A stretch of DNA of 64,000 nucleotides from Aquimarina aggregata. Lineage in GTDB: Bacteria; Bacteroidota; Bacteroidia; Flavobacteriales; Flavobacteriaceae. How positions within the stretch are numbered: position 1 is the first letter of the stretch; each line of letters begins with the position of its first letter. The DNA lies in the NCBI RefSeq assembly GCF_001632745.1, contig NZ_LQRT01000058.1, forward strand, positions 303,944 to 367,943, in the 5' to 3' direction. The translations under genes were made by a program, and so were the position numbers. Shown piece after piece: positions 8,207-17,880 of this stretch. Under the pieces are notes generated by a model. It was not told where the DNA came from. It made no database searches and saw only the letters and a list, made by a program, of their open reading frames with translations.

Positions 8207-9667
8207 ATGAATTCAGAAATAAGAGAACTTGAGCCCAAAGCTCTTTGGAATAAATTTGCAGACTTAAATGCAGTACCGAGACCTTCAAAAAAGGAAGAAA
8301 GAGTAATCGCTTTTATGAAAGATTTTGGTGAATCTTTAGGATTGATAACGGAAATTGATGCTGTTGGAAATGTTTTGATTAAAAAACCAGCTACACCTGG
8401 AATGGAAGATCGTAAAGTAGTTGTTATGCAATCTCATCTTGATATGGTGCATCAAAAAAATGCAGATACTGATTTTGATTTTGATACTCAGGGTATAGAA
8501 ATGTATGTTGATAATGGTTGGGTAAGAGCTAGAGGTACAACTCTTGGTGCAGATAATGGCCTAGGTGTGGCTACTATTATGGCTATTCTTGAAGCTAAAA
8601 ATATCCAACACCCGGCGATTGAAGCTTTGTTTACTATCGATGAAGAAACTGGTATGACAGGAGCAATGGGGCTAGAGGGAGGATGGTTGCAAGGAGATAT
8701 ATTACTGAATCTAGATACTGAAGAAGATGATGAAATAGGAGTAGGGTGTGCAGGTGGAATTGATGTTACAGCCAGACGTACCTACAAAGAAGAAAAGGTA
8801 GAAAATGGAAAAGTGGGCTACAGTATTTCAATTACGGGCTTAAATGGTGGTCATTCTGGAATGGATATTCATAAAGGTTTAGGTAATGCTAACAAAATTA
8901 TGACTAGACTTCTGTTTGATGGATTCGAAAATTTTGGCCTACAAGTAAGTGAAATTAGAGGTGGTAGTCTAAGAAATGCAATTCCTAGAGAAAGCTTTGC
9001 AACTGTTGTTGTAGATGCAGTACAATCTGAAGCTTTTGAATATGAGATGAAAGTATTTTCTAAAACTATTAAAGAAGAACTTTCCTTGGTTGAAAGTAAT
9101 CTTGATATTATTATAACTAAAGTAGAGTTGCCTAAAAAAGTACTCGAATTAGGAGTGCAAGAAGGTATTTTAAAGGCAATGTATGCTGCTCATAATGGAG
9201 TGTATACGATGAGCTTGTCGATTCCTGATTTGGTAGAAACTTCAAATAATATAGCTAAAGTGACTATAGCCGAAGGAGAAATTACTATTGAATGTTTAAC
9301 TAGAAGTAGTGTAGAGTCATCAAAAACAGATTTAGTTAATAAATTGAGAGCTACTTTTGAGTTAACAGGGTGTGAAGTAACAACTAGCGGAGATTATCCT
9401 GGATGGGCACCTAATATGCAATCACCTGTTCTTAAAGTTTTGGATAGCGTATATGAAACCTTAAATGGAGAAAAAGCACATGTAGCAGCATGTCACGCTG
9501 GATTAGAATGTGGAATTTTAGGCCAGAATTATCCTAATATGGATATGATTTCTTTTGGACCGACAATTTTAGGAGCTCATTCTCCTGATGAACGAGCAAG
9601 TATACCTTCTGCTCAAAAATATTGGAAATTCGTTTTAGAAATTCTAAAAGAAATCCCTAAAAAGTAA
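8207..9667 (+). CDS. pepD: Aminoacyl-histidine dipeptidase (cytosol non-specific dipeptidase, M20C)
   Basis: Metallopeptidase of the M20C/PepD family that cleaves dipeptides such as Xaa-His in the cytoplasm. The metal-binding and catalytic set is intact: SHLDMVH, GADNGLG, DEETGMTG, LDTEEDDEIGVGCAGG and CHAGLECG, with a final SFGPTILGAHSPDE. The 486-aa length is normal and there is no signal peptide. The ATG at 8207 gives the usual LEPKALWNKF opening. Single gene; a bidirectional terminator separates it from the next, convergent operon. Confidence 0.95.
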   Translation: MNSEIRELEPKALWNKFADLNAVPRPSKKEERVIAFMKDFGESLGLITEIDAVGNVLIKKPATPGMEDRKVVVMQSHLDMVHQKNADTDFDFDTQGIEMYVDNGWVRARGTTLGADNGLGVATIMAILEAKNIQHPAIEALFTIDEETGMTGAMGLEGGWLQGDILLNLDTEEDDEIGVGCAGGIDVTARRTYKEEKVENGKVGYSISITGLNGGHSGMDIHKGLGNANKIMTRLLFDGFENFGLQVSEIRGGSLRNAIPRESFATVVVDAVQSEAFEYEMKVFSKTIKEELSLVESNLDIIITKVELPKKVLELGVQEGILKAMYAAHNGVYTMSLSIPDLVETSNNIAKVTIAEGEITIECLTRSSVESSKTDLVNKLRATFELTGCEVTTSGDYPGWAPNMQSPVLKVLDSVYETLNGEKAHVAACHAGLECGILGQNYPNMDMISFGPTILGAHSPDERASIPSAQKYWKFVLEILKEIPKK

Positions 9668-9700
9668 AAGTGTTTTAAGTGTTATACTTTAAGTTAAACT

Positions 9701-9732
9701 AAAAATGCAGCATGTTAACATGCTGCATTTTT
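9701..9732. terminator. Bidirectional terminator between pepD and the PPIase operon
   Basis: The arms AAAAATGCAGCATG and CATGCTGCATTTTT form a near-perfect stem around TTAA, with A/T runs on both sides, placed between two convergent genes. Confidence 0.85.
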
Positions 9733-9754
9733 AGTTTATTTTGATTTGAAAATA

Positions 9755-10891
9755 TTAATTAGCTTGACTTTCTTCCTTTCGAATGTCAACTAAATCAATT
9801 TCAAAAATTAATTCACTATTTGGAGGTATTGGTCCAACACCTCTTTCGCCGTATCCTAAATGAGGAGGAATAAATAATATTGCTTTATCACCTACTTTCA
9901 TTTTTTGAACACCTTCTTTAAAACCTGGGATCATCTGTGCATCTGGAGAATAAGACATTGGCATTGGTGCATATCCACCTTTTTTATCTCTATCTTCATT
10001 AAAGATCCCTAATTCTTTTGCTTTTTCAGGATTATTACTATCAAATACTCTACCGTCTGTAAAATATCCAACGTAGAAAATATTTACATAATCAGTAGGC
10101 TTAGGCTGTTCTCCATCCCCTTGATTAATAAAAGCAATTTCTAATCCACTTTCTAGTTTAGTAGTTTTGCCTCTAAACTCTTCTAGTCTAGCTGCGCTTT
10201 TTGCACTCTGCTCTTTGGCTATTTTTTCTTTTTCAGCCTTTTCTTCTTCAATAGCTTTAAGTTTATCTATAAACTCTGCATTAGTATCAAAAGCTTTAGC
10301 ATCAGATCCTTTTCTGATGATATTTACTTCTAACATTTTAATTTCGTTTTCAGGTTTATCACCAGGAGCAGTTTTTGTAGTTCCGATACTATCGATTACA
10401 TCTTGTCCCATTACAATTTCTCCAAACACAGTATGTTTTCCATTCAACCATGGTGTTTCTTTTAATGTAATGAAGAATTGACTTCCGTTAGTTCCTGGGC
10501 CAGAATTAGCCATAGATAAAATTCCTTTTGACTTGTGAGAAAGAGAGTCTACGAACTCATCAGGAAATTTATATCCTGGATCCCCAGTACCAGTACCTAA
10601 TGGATCTCCTGTTTGGATCATGAAGTCCTTAATCACTCTGTGGAAAATAATACCATTGTAATATTTTTTTCCTTTATATGTGCTATCTACCATGCTATTT
10701 GTTCCTTCTGCTAAGGAAACAAAATTAGCTACAGTCATAGGTGTTTTATCATAATGAAGTTGCGCAACAGCTGAACCTTGATTTGTTACGATTTCTGCAT
10801 AAATACCATCTTGTAATTCTGGGTATTTCTCATTACAACTATTTAAAGCAAGCGCAATAATGGCTAAGAATAAAAGATTTAGTTTTTTCAT
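9755..10891 (-). CDS. Cyclophilin-FKBP fusion peptidyl-prolyl isomerase lipoprotein (378 aa)
   Basis: Lipoprotein signal with the lipid-attached Cys in LALNSCNE. Residues about 30-195 are a cyclophilin domain (GIIFHRVIKDFMIQTGDPLG, SQFFITL). After a charged helical linker, residues about 235-375 are an FKBP domain (YVGYFTDGRVFDSN, MIPGFKEGVQKM, PPHLGYGERG). It should act on proline bonds in exported proteins, anchored to an envelope membrane. It lies 12 bp downstream of gldI in the same operon, so it likely serves the same folding pathway for surface and gliding proteins. Confidence 0.92.
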   Translation of the reverse strand: MKKLNLLFLAIIALALNSCNEKYPELQDGIYAEIVTNQGSAVAQLHYDKTPMTVANFVSLAEGTNSMVDSTYKGKKYYNGIIFHRVIKDFMIQTGDPLGTGTGDPGYKFPDEFVDSLSHKSKGILSMANSGPGTNGSQFFITLKETPWLNGKHTVFGEIVMGQDVIDSIGTTKTAPGDKPENEIKMLEVNIIRKGSDAKAFDTNAEFIDKLKAIEEEKAEKEKIAKEQSAKSAARLEEFRGKTTKLESGLEIAFINQGDGEQPKPTDYVNIFYVGYFTDGRVFDSNNPEKAKELGIFNEDRDKKGGYAPMPMSYSPDAQMIPGFKEGVQKMKVGDKAILFIPPHLGYGERGVGPIPPNSELIFEIDLVDIRKEESQAN

Positions 10892-10903
10892 TTTTGTTAT
10901 TAA

Positions 10904-11455
10904 TTAATTTTTTGTTGTTGATTCTTGTGTGATTTTATTAAGTGTTACTTTAGTCTTTAACGGAATATTTGTGCCAATCTTATGATCATCACCATAATAT
11001 CCATATGCTTGATACGATGGAAACAAAAAAGTTATAGTTTCTCCTTCTTTCATAAGCTTTAGACCTTCTCTTAATCCTAAAAAGAGTTCTTGTTTATCGA
11101 TATGATATGTGATTGTATCTAATTCTTTTTGTGTGTATATTATATTTCCATTTAGATCTTGCACATTGTAATTGAAGTTTACAATATCTCCAAATTTGGG
11201 AGTGAGTACAGCTGTTGTATCTTTTTTAGTATAAAAATACCAGAACCCCCCTTGAGAGGTAATATAATCGTGCAAAGTGTCTTGGGCAATAATTTTTTGA
11301 ATTCTCGCTTCTTCTTTTGAGGCAAGTTGTTTATTACGGTTAATAGATTCGTCAATAAAAGAACCTGATTTTATATTTACCGGTCTTCTGGCTTCAGGAG
11401 TTTTGCAAGAAGAGAATAAAAAGAGAAAGCAAAGTGTGTGAAATAGTATTCTCAT
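10904..11455 (-). CDS. gldI: Gliding-motility-associated FKBP-type isomerase lipoprotein GldI
   Basis: Lipoprotein signal with Cys in LFSSCKTPEAR, then one FKBP-like domain (VNFNYNVQDLNGNIIY; LREGLKLMKEGE; FPSYQAYGYYGD). The 183-aa length and the motif spacing match GldI, the gliding lipoprotein PPIase of flavobacteria. Its start overlaps the stop of nrnA by 4 bp (ATGA), showing translational coupling. Its presence suggests the organism glides and has a type IX secretion system, though no core T9SS gene is in the window. Confidence 0.87.
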   Translation of the reverse strand: MRILFHTLCFLFLFSSCKTPEARRPVNIKSGSFIDESINRNKQLASKEEARIQKIIAQDTLHDYITSQGGFWYFYTKKDTTAVLTPKFGDIVNFNYNVQDLNGNIIYTQKELDTITYHIDKQELFLGLREGLKLMKEGETITFLFPSYQAYGYYGDDHKIGTNIPLKTKVTLNKITQESTTKN

Positions 11456-12459
11456 TGATCCAAGGCATTTTTATAAGACGGTAAGATACTAATAAATTTA
11501 TCAACAGTATCGGCTAGTGAAAGATTACTTTTACCACCAGAGGCATTATGATGTCCACCACCTTCAAAATGATTTCGCGAAAATTCATTTACAGAAAAAT
11601 CACCTTTAGAACGTAAAGAGATTTTAATAATCCCCTCATTTTTATTTTCAATAAATATAAGTGCTAATTTTATTCCTTGGATAGAGAGCCCTAAATTTAC
11701 AAAACCCTCTGTATCTCCTTTTTTAAAATTATGAGTATCTAATTCTTTTTGGGACATTGTGATATACGCCGTATTATAATCCGGTAGGACTTTTAAATTC
11801 TTTAAGGCTACCCCTTTTAATTGTAAACGAGATAAAGTATTCGTATCATAAATACTTTCATGAATACTTGTATTATCAGCTCCTCTATCTATCAAATCAG
11901 CTAAAACTCTATGTGTTGTGCTTGTAGTAGATCTAAATCTAAAAGATCCTGTATCGGTCATGATCCCTATATAAATGCAAGTGGCGATCTCGGCAGTAAT
12001 TTGAGAAAGGTCTTCTAGCTTTTCAATAAAATGATAAATCATCTGACATGTAGAACTCATATCAGTATCACTGTACATATATGTTGGGTAACTATCAGGT
12101 TGCTGGTGGTGATCAATCATTATAAAAGTAGCTTCAGACTTTTGAAGAGTCTCTTCCATATCCCCACTCCTTGATAAATGATTATAATCTAACGTAAAGA
12201 TAAGATCGGCTTCTTGGATTTTTGTTGTAGCAATTTCAGTATCCATACTAAATTTAATAATAGTATGCTCTCCAGGAATCCATTTTAAAAATTCTGGATA
12301 TTCGTTGGGCATGATGACTGTAACATCATGTCCAATCCCATTAAGATAATGATACAATGCAAGACTAGATCCTATTGCATCACCATCGGGGTTTTTGTGA
12401 GCAGTAATTATTATTTTTTTAGATGAGTTTAATAACTCTTTTACTTCTTTAACATCCAT
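11452..12459 (-). CDS. nrnA: DHH-family nanoRNase / pAp phosphatase
   Basis: Bifunctional oligoribonuclease and 3'-phosphoadenosine-5'-phosphate phosphatase family. It has AHKNPDGDAIGSS near residue 20, the signature DHH at 116-118, and the C-terminal DHHA1 glycine motif GGGHHNASGG near residue 308. Length 335 aa is usual. It is first in the operon nrnA-gldI-PPIase. The pairing with gldI is a common flavobacterial arrangement rather than a functional clue. Confidence 0.9.
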   Translation of the reverse strand: MDVKEVKELLNSSKKIIITAHKNPDGDAIGSSLALYHYLNGIGHDVTVIMPNEYPEFLKWIPGEHTIIKFSMDTEIATTKIQEADLIFTLDYNHLSRSGDMEETLQKSEATFIMIDHHQQPDSYPTYMYSDTDMSSTCQMIYHFIEKLEDLSQITAEIATCIYIGIMTDTGSFRFRSTTSTTHRVLADLIDRGADNTSIHESIYDTNTLSRLQLKGVALKNLKVLPDYNTAYITMSQKELDTHNFKKGDTEGFVNLGLSIQGIKLALIFIENKNEGIIKISLRSKGDFSVNEFSRNHFEGGGHHNASGGKSNLSLADTVDKFISILPSYKNALDQ

Positions 12460-12610
12460 AAGTCAGCGAATATACAAAAAGCTCTATAACCCCCAAAAAA
12501 CCAACAATAAAATCAATAACCATAAGACTTAAATATGTTATGGTATAACCGTTGATTTAATATTAGGGTAATAGTATAAATCGTAATTTTAAACCATATA
12601 AATTAAGAAT

Positions 12611-13645
12611 ATGCAAAAAATAATGATTTTAGGAATTTTGTATGTGTTATCAATACAAATACATTTTGGTCAAGAGAAAAATGTGAGACCAAAAAACGTA
12701 GATTTTAGTCTTGTTTTTGGGAATTGTAGTAAGCAAAATGTAGCTCAACCTTTTTGGAAAGAAATTCAAAAACATAACCCAGATCTTTTTATATGGGGAG
12801 GAGATATTATTTATGCAGATTCTAGTGATCCTAAAAAAATTCAAGAAGGATATAGTATACAAAATAACAATATAACATATCAAAAAATTAAGCAATCAAT
12901 TCCTATTATGGCGACATGGGATGATCATGATTATGGTAAAAATGATGCAGGTGCAGAATGGGAGTTAAAAAAACAAAGTCAGCAATTATTTTTGGATTTT
13001 TTAGAAATCCCGAAAGATAGTCCAAGAAGAATGCAAAAAGGAGTCTATCATTCCCAGCTTTTTGAGATAGATAAAGGCAATATAAAAGTAATAACATTAG
13101 ATACAAGATATTTTAGATCCCCATTAAAAAAGAGTAGTGTGAGCGATAGGCGTTATGTACCATACGATAATAAAGAAGGTACTATACTGGGTGAGGAACA
13201 ATGGCAATGGTTAGAAAAAGAACTAGAAAATAATTTTTCTGATTTCATTATTATTGTAAGCAGTATTCAATTTTTATCTTCAGAGCATGGTTTCGAAACC
13301 TGGGGTAATTTTCCGCATGAAGTTAAACGCCTTAAGCATTTATTGGTAAGTAAATCAGTGAGAAATGCCATCATACTAAGTGGAGATCGGCATATCTCTG
13401 AGTTTTCTACAACCAAAGTTAATGGGTTAAAGTATCCACTAATAGATTTTACCTCAAGTGGATTAACACATGCTTATACTAATTATAAAGGTGAATCGAA
13501 TCAATATAGACTTGGCAATGTAATTGCTAAACCAAGTTTTGGAGTATTGTATTTTGATTTTGATACGTATACTGTTTCTATGCAGATGCGAGGTGATCAC
13601 AATATTTTGTTGCAAGAGTTTAACAAACAATATCCTAAAGATTAA
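12611..13645 (+). CDS. Secreted PhoD-like alkaline phosphatase / metallophosphoesterase (344 aa)
   Basis: Signal peptide (residues 1-20, ends HFGQ), then a metallophosphatase domain: FGNCSKQN, WGGDIIYADS, MATWDDHDYGKNDAG and a late SGDRHISEFS. These are the metal-ligand blocks of PhoD-type enzymes. It should hydrolyse phosphate esters or diesters outside the inner membrane. Monocistronic. Phosphate regulation is not visible, since I see no PhoB-like direct repeats. Confidence 0.88.
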   Translation: MQKIMILGILYVLSIQIHFGQEKNVRPKNVDFSLVFGNCSKQNVAQPFWKEIQKHNPDLFIWGGDIIYADSSDPKKIQEGYSIQNNNITYQKIKQSIPIMATWDDHDYGKNDAGAEWELKKQSQQLFLDFLEIPKDSPRRMQKGVYHSQLFEIDKGNIKVITLDTRYFRSPLKKSSVSDRRYVPYDNKEGTILGEEQWQWLEKELENNFSDFIIIVSSIQFLSSEHGFETWGNFPHEVKRLKHLLVSKSVRNAIILSGDRHISEFSTTKVNGLKYPLIDFTSSGLTHAYTNYKGESNQYRLGNVIAKPSFGVLYFDFDTYTVSMQMRGDHNILLQEFNKQYPKD

Positions 13646-13694
13646 TTTTTAAAACCTGATAATCTTTTATAAACATACTTTCTTATGATTATTC

Positions 13695-13724
13695 TTGTTT
13701 TTGATGCTTTTATATATACTTTTG
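13695..13724 (+). promoter_or_regulatory. Housekeeping-type promoter of ndk
   Basis: TTG at 13695-13697 is followed after 19 nt by TACTTTTG (13717-13724), matching the Bacteroidota -33 TTG and -7 TAnnTTTG pattern. It lies 90 bp before the ndk start. Confidence 0.65.
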
Positions 13725-13814
13725 CACAAAAATTTAAAATCAGGATATTTTATCCATAGAATAATTAAAAATATTTCTGAATTAATAAAGAAATAGATAA
13801 TAAAAAATAATAAG

Positions 13815-14234
13815 ATGGCAACAAACAGAACTTTTACAATGCTTAAGCCGGATGCGGTAAGAAAAGGATATATTGGTGCAATCCTTGAGCAAATTACAGC
13901 TTCAGGTTTTAGAATTGTGGCAATGAAACTAACAGAATTAACAACAAATGACGCTAAAGCATTTTATGAGGTTCATAAAGAACGTCCTTTTTATGGTGAA
14001 TTAGTAGAATATATGACTAGTGGTCCAATTGTAGCTGCTATTTTAGAGAAAGAAAATGCTGTTGAAGATTTTAGAACATTAATCGGGGCTACTAATCCTG
14101 AAGAGGCAGCAGAAGGTACAATACGTAAAAAGTTTGCAACTTCTATTAGTGAAAATGCTGTACACGGTAGTGATAGTGATGAGAATGCTGCTATAGAAGG
14201 AGCTTTTCATTTCTCAGGAAGAGAGCAATTCTAG
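13815..14234 (+). CDS. ndk: Nucleoside-diphosphate kinase
   Basis: Transfers the gamma phosphate of ATP to nucleoside diphosphates. The opening NRTFTMLKPDAVRKG and the active-site segment ENAVHGSDS (phospho-His 117) are intact, and 139 aa is normal. Single gene with its own promoter and a strong terminator. Confidence 0.97.
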   Translation: MATNRTFTMLKPDAVRKGYIGAILEQITASGFRIVAMKLTELTTNDAKAFYEVHKERPFYGELVEYMTSGPIVAAILEKENAVEDFRTLIGATNPEEAAEGTIRKKFATSISENAVHGSDSDENAAIEGAFHFSGREQF

Positions 14235-14258
14235 ATTTAGAACATTATATAATAATTT

Positions 14259-14286
14259 AAATAGCCTGTTTTTTAACAGGCTATTT
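14259..14286. terminator. Bidirectional terminator between ndk and the TonB receptor
   Basis: AAATAGCCTGTT pairs with AACAGGCTATTT around a TTTT loop, with flanking A/T runs, between convergent genes. Confidence 0.8.
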
Positions 14287-14308
14287 TATTTTCAAGAAGT
14301 TGTAGTTT

Positions 14309-16861
14309 TTACCAAAAAACTCTGAAACTAATATTAGGAGTAATACCTAAAGAAAATATATCAGAGTTAATAAGTTGATTGTTTAAGGAGTTTGTTGTTC
14401 TGAACTCTCTATTAAGAATATTTTTTCTATCATATAGGTTAAGCAAAGACAAACCAAGTCGATATTTAGTATTTGACTGTGTACTGGTTTTAAAATCATA
14501 AATGGCAGAAAAGTCTAATCTGTGGTATATAGGAAGTGTGTTTCCGTTAATTTCATCAAATTCTATAGCTACAATTTGACCGGTATTATCTACCCCAGTA
14601 GCATTTGTAAATGCCTTTCCGGTATGCCAAAGCCATCCTAAAGAGAATTGAAAATTTTTAATTTTATAAAAATGTGACCATTTTACAGTGTGTTCAATAT
14701 TCCAATTACCAGGAAAAAACTCATCATCATTTATGTTTTCAAATTTATTTCTAGTATTGATGTACGAATAACTTATCCATGTCTTATATTTTCTCCATCT
14801 TTTTTTTAGAAAGAAATCTAGACCAATAACGCTACTTTCACCATTTTGATAGGTGTTGCTTACGGGATTGATAAAACCAGCTGTAAGTGATGTGATATCA
14901 TTAATTTTTTTATAGTATGTATCAATATCAAGATACCATTTATTCTTTTTGAAACTACTTCCGAATGTGAATTGATAACTAGAGATAATAGGAAATACTT
15001 CATCATTAGCCAATGTCCAAACTTCATTTTCTAAAGTCAAATCACTAATAACAGATTCTTGAATTTGACTAGAGGCTTGACTACGATATTCTGCACTTGT
15101 ATTAATTTCCCAGTTTTTGTTTATATATTTTTGTAGAAATACTCTGGGTTCGATAAAGGATTGGTTTAGTTCGGCATAATGATTTAAGCGTAGTCCAAGA
15201 GAAACATAAAAATTCTTGGGGTTTTCAAGTTTATATTCAGAATAAAAAGAGTGGATATTTAGAAAACTATCATCTTCGTCAAGAACTAACTCGTATGATG
15301 GGGTAGTGGTTATGAATGCATATTTTGTGTTATTATTAGAATATTGATAACCAGCAGATAAATTCTGATAATCCGAGAATTTGTAATTTAAATGTAGTTC
15401 TCCTCCGTAATCCGTAACGATATTATCTTTGTTTTCAATTTCTGTAAATACCCCTAGATTATTAGTTTGAAATTCATAATTTAAACGGTATTTAGTATAA
15501 TATCCGCTTATATCAAGAGAGATATAATCAGTATATTGACTTTTCCACTTTATATTATACCCTTCATTTTCGGTTACAAGATCGTCGCTAAACGAGTCTA
15601 CATCATCACTTCTTTTAAAGTTTAAATCATTTTTACTATAAATGGTATTTACTTCTATTTTTTGAGTTTCTGACGGATGAATAAGTAGATTGGCATTATA
15701 ATCAGCAAAAAAGAAATTATTATCTTCATTTATTAATGGACTGGTTTCTGCAATTTTGGTGTTTTGAAAAACCCTATCTGAAAATTTTTTGTAGGTAAAA
15801 GTTTCTAATACATCTGTATATGATCGTCTTCCAGAAAGTTGAAGCGATACTTTATCTTTAATGATTGGTGCGTGGATTACTGCATCTGCATTTATCATAT
15901 TGAGACCAGCCCCTCCTGTAAAACGTTTTGCAATTTCTTGTTCTGATTTAATATCAATAACACCTGCAATTCTATCGCCATACCGTGCACTAACTCCACT
16001 TTTAGAAAAATCTACTTCTTTAGCTACATAAGGGTTAAAAGCAGACAGTAGTCCAAAAAGATGTCCTTGATTATAGGTTTTAATACCATTCCATAGAATT
16101 AAGTTTTGATGTGGTGTGCTTCCTCTTACAAATAGCCCTGTAGCTGTTTCATTAGGATTGTTTACTCCTGGTGTTAATTGTATGCTTTGTAAAATATCGG
16201 GTTCTGTACGTCCTGGTAGAATTTCTACATCTTTAAGATTTACATGAATTATCTTTTTGTTTTGAGTGATTCCCTTGGCTAGATATTCTTCAATGAGTAC
16301 TTCGTCGAGAACTTCCTCTTTGACATTAATTAAGTATATTTTTGAACATTCTTCATCTAAAAATGACTTTGAATTTAACACTCTTTGTCTAAATCCTGGA
16401 GCACTAATTAAAATGGCTGAGTTGTAGGGTACGTTTAAATTTTCGAAATAACCATTTTCGTTAGTGGTCAAATTCGTTCGAGTAGCTTTTAAGAAAATTC
16501 TAATGTCTTTAATTGGCTTTTGTGACTCGTCTAAAACATATCCACAAACAGAAATTATATCTTTTTTCTTAAAACTAGTTATTGTAACATAATTGTTACC
16601 TGTAAACTCAAATTTTAGGGACGTTTTTTGTTGTAATATTTGAAGTATTTCTTCTTTAGATTGTTTAGACAGTATAGTAATAGAGATGTTTTTATCATCA
16701 ATTAATGCATCTAAGTAAGAAAATTTAATATCATAGTGTTTCTCTACTACTGGTAATACTTGAGATAAGGCCGTATTTTTAAATACAATGGGAGCTGTTC
16801 TTTCTTGTGAAAAAACAGATATGCTCCATAAAAAAAGACAAACACATAAAAGTCTTATCAT
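14309..16861 (-). CDS. FecA-type TonB-dependent receptor with STN signalling domain (850 aa)
   Basis: Signal peptide (ends SVFSQ), then an STN secretin/TonB N-terminal domain (about 22-105) of the kind that passes a ligand signal to a FecR-type anti-sigma factor. A carboxypeptidase-regulatory-like beta domain (about 112-195), a plug (about 200-325, with LFVRGSTPHQNLILWNGI) and a 22-strand-type barrel follow, ending in Phe-Trp. It sits 4 bp after fecR in one operon, downstream of the ECF sigma gene. No SusD partner is present; instead three divergent lipoproteins share the operon's promoter motif. The ligand is unknown. Confidence 0.9.
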   Translation of the reverse strand: MIRLLCVCLFLWSISVFSQERTAPIVFKNTALSQVLPVVEKHYDIKFSYLDALIDDKNISITILSKQSKEEILQILQQKTSLKFEFTGNNYVTITSFKKKDIISVCGYVLDESQKPIKDIRIFLKATRTNLTTNENGYFENLNVPYNSAILISAPGFRQRVLNSKSFLDEECSKIYLINVKEEVLDEVLIEEYLAKGITQNKKIIHVNLKDVEILPGRTEPDILQSIQLTPGVNNPNETATGLFVRGSTPHQNLILWNGIKTYNQGHLFGLLSAFNPYVAKEVDFSKSGVSARYGDRIAGVIDIKSEQEIAKRFTGGAGLNMINADAVIHAPIIKDKVSLQLSGRRSYTDVLETFTYKKFSDRVFQNTKIAETSPLINEDNNFFFADYNANLLIHPSETQKIEVNTIYSKNDLNFKRSDDVDSFSDDLVTENEGYNIKWKSQYTDYISLDISGYYTKYRLNYEFQTNNLGVFTEIENKDNIVTDYGGELHLNYKFSDYQNLSAGYQYSNNNTKYAFITTTPSYELVLDEDDSFLNIHSFYSEYKLENPKNFYVSLGLRLNHYAELNQSFIEPRVFLQKYINKNWEINTSAEYRSQASSQIQESVISDLTLENEVWTLANDEVFPIISSYQFTFGSSFKKNKWYLDIDTYYKKINDITSLTAGFINPVSNTYQNGESSVIGLDFFLKKRWRKYKTWISYSYINTRNKFENINDDEFFPGNWNIEHTVKWSHFYKIKNFQFSLGWLWHTGKAFTNATGVDNTGQIVAIEFDEINGNTLPIYHRLDFSAIYDFKTSTQSNTKYRLGLSLLNLYDRKNILNREFRTTNSLNNQLINSDIFSLGITPNISFRVFW

Positions 16862-16865
16862 GCTA

Positions 16866-17771
16866 CTACTTTTCTAGTACGACAGTCTTACCGTCTTGTG
16901 ATAGGCTATACTTTATGCCTAAGGTACTAAAAACCGTTTTAAGAGCAACTTTTATATTATCATTAGGAAAAGTTCCAGTGTATTTATATTGAAGATCTAA
17001 ATTGTGATTTTGATTAATTTTGATATCATATTGTTTTTCAAGCGCTACAAAAAGATATTTAACGGGGATACTTCTAAAAGAACTTGTGTTGGTTAACCAT
17101 GAAGGTTCTTGATTTTTAAAACTCCAGTTTTCTGGGGATATACCAAAATTTCTATATGCTTTTCCTGCTGTCAAAACCTCATTATACTTATTGTTACTCA
17201 CACTCACTTTACCTTCGAAACAATTTACTTCAAAAAATGATTTATGAGAATTTACAGTAAATTGAGTTCCTAAAACAGATACTTCTCCATTTTTAGTGGT
17301 CACAGTAAACTTACTTCCTTTTTTAACTTTAAAAAAAGCTTCGCCTTCTAAAGTAACTAATCTACTATCCTCCCAATTATTTTTGTCAAAAATGGCATTA
17401 GATTTAGCATTTAATATCATTTCTGATCCATCAGGCAATGTAACCGTTAGTTTTTCTCCAAAACCAGTAGTAAAAGATTCTTTAGGACTAAATAAAAATA
17501 ATCCAAAAATAATTGCTATCGAAGCTGCGGCAGCCATATAAGGCCATAATTTAATGGTTGGCTTGGATTTTTTAGTACTACGATTTGATTTAATCGCTAA
17601 TAATGCGTTTGTAGTATCAAAATCTTTTAAGTCCAAAGCATCTGCTCCTGCAATAATTTTTTCATAATGCTGGTATTCAGGATGGGCTTTAAACTCAAGA
17701 AGTTCATCTTCAGAAAGTTCTCCGTTAGCCCAACGTGATAAGAATATGTCGTCTTTTTTATCGTCTAGCAT
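16866..17771 (-). CDS. FecR-family anti-sigma factor (301 aa)
   Basis: Cytoplasmic N-terminal anti-sigma part (about 1-70, with FLSRWANGELSEDEL), one membrane helix (about 74-96, with MAAAASIAIIFGLFLF) and a periplasmic FecR domain (LTVTLPDGSEMILNAKS; LEGEAFFKVKK; VLGTQFTVNS). A C-terminal DUF4974-type segment follows (FVALEKQYDIKI...YTGTFPNDNIKVAL). It should hold the ECF sigma factor until the STN domain of the adjacent receptor signals. It is preceded by an ECF-type promoter element 22 bp before the ATG, so it is probably under control of the sigma factor it restrains. Confidence 0.93.
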   Translation of the reverse strand: MLDDKKDDIFLSRWANGELSEDELLEFKAHPEYQHYEKIIAGADALDLKDFDTTNALLAIKSNRSTKKSKPTIKLWPYMAAAASIAIIFGLFLFSPKESFTTGFGEKLTVTLPDGSEMILNAKSNAIFDKNNWEDSRLVTLEGEAFFKVKKGSKFTVTTKNGEVSVLGTQFTVNSHKSFFEVNCFEGKVSVSNNKYNEVLTAGKAYRNFGISPENWSFKNQEPSWLTNTSSFRSIPVKYLFVALEKQYDIKINQNHNLDLQYKYTGTFPNDNIKVALKTVFSTLGIKYSLSQDGKTVVLEK

Positions 17772-17793
17772 AATTCAAGCTCTATATAATATA

Positions 17794-17821
17794 AACGTTT
17801 GATTTTATAATTACCCTACCT
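17794..17821 (-). promoter_or_regulatory. ECF-type promoter of the fecR-receptor operon
   Basis: On the minus strand the sequence reads GGTAGGGTA, then ACGTT 13 nt after the AGGGTA (AGGGTA at 17817-17812, ACGTT at 17798-17794). The same block and spacing occur before the three lipoprotein genes at 18579, 20153 and 21777. The last motif base is 22 nt from the fecR ATG. A weak hairpin with a T run (about 17850-17872) lies between the sigma stop and this element, so the sigma and fecR genes may be separate transcripts. Confidence 0.7.
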
Positions 17822-17880
17822 CTTTTTCTGTTTTTTTTATTTAATAATACTGAAAAAGGGTATTTTAACACCTATTTATC

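Noticed and set aside
12566..12590. AGGGTA upstream of the PhoD-like gene as a further ECF-type promoter
   Set aside because: The following element is TCGTAA at about 10-nt spacing, not RCGTT at 13 nt, so it does not fit the motif shared by the four real sites.
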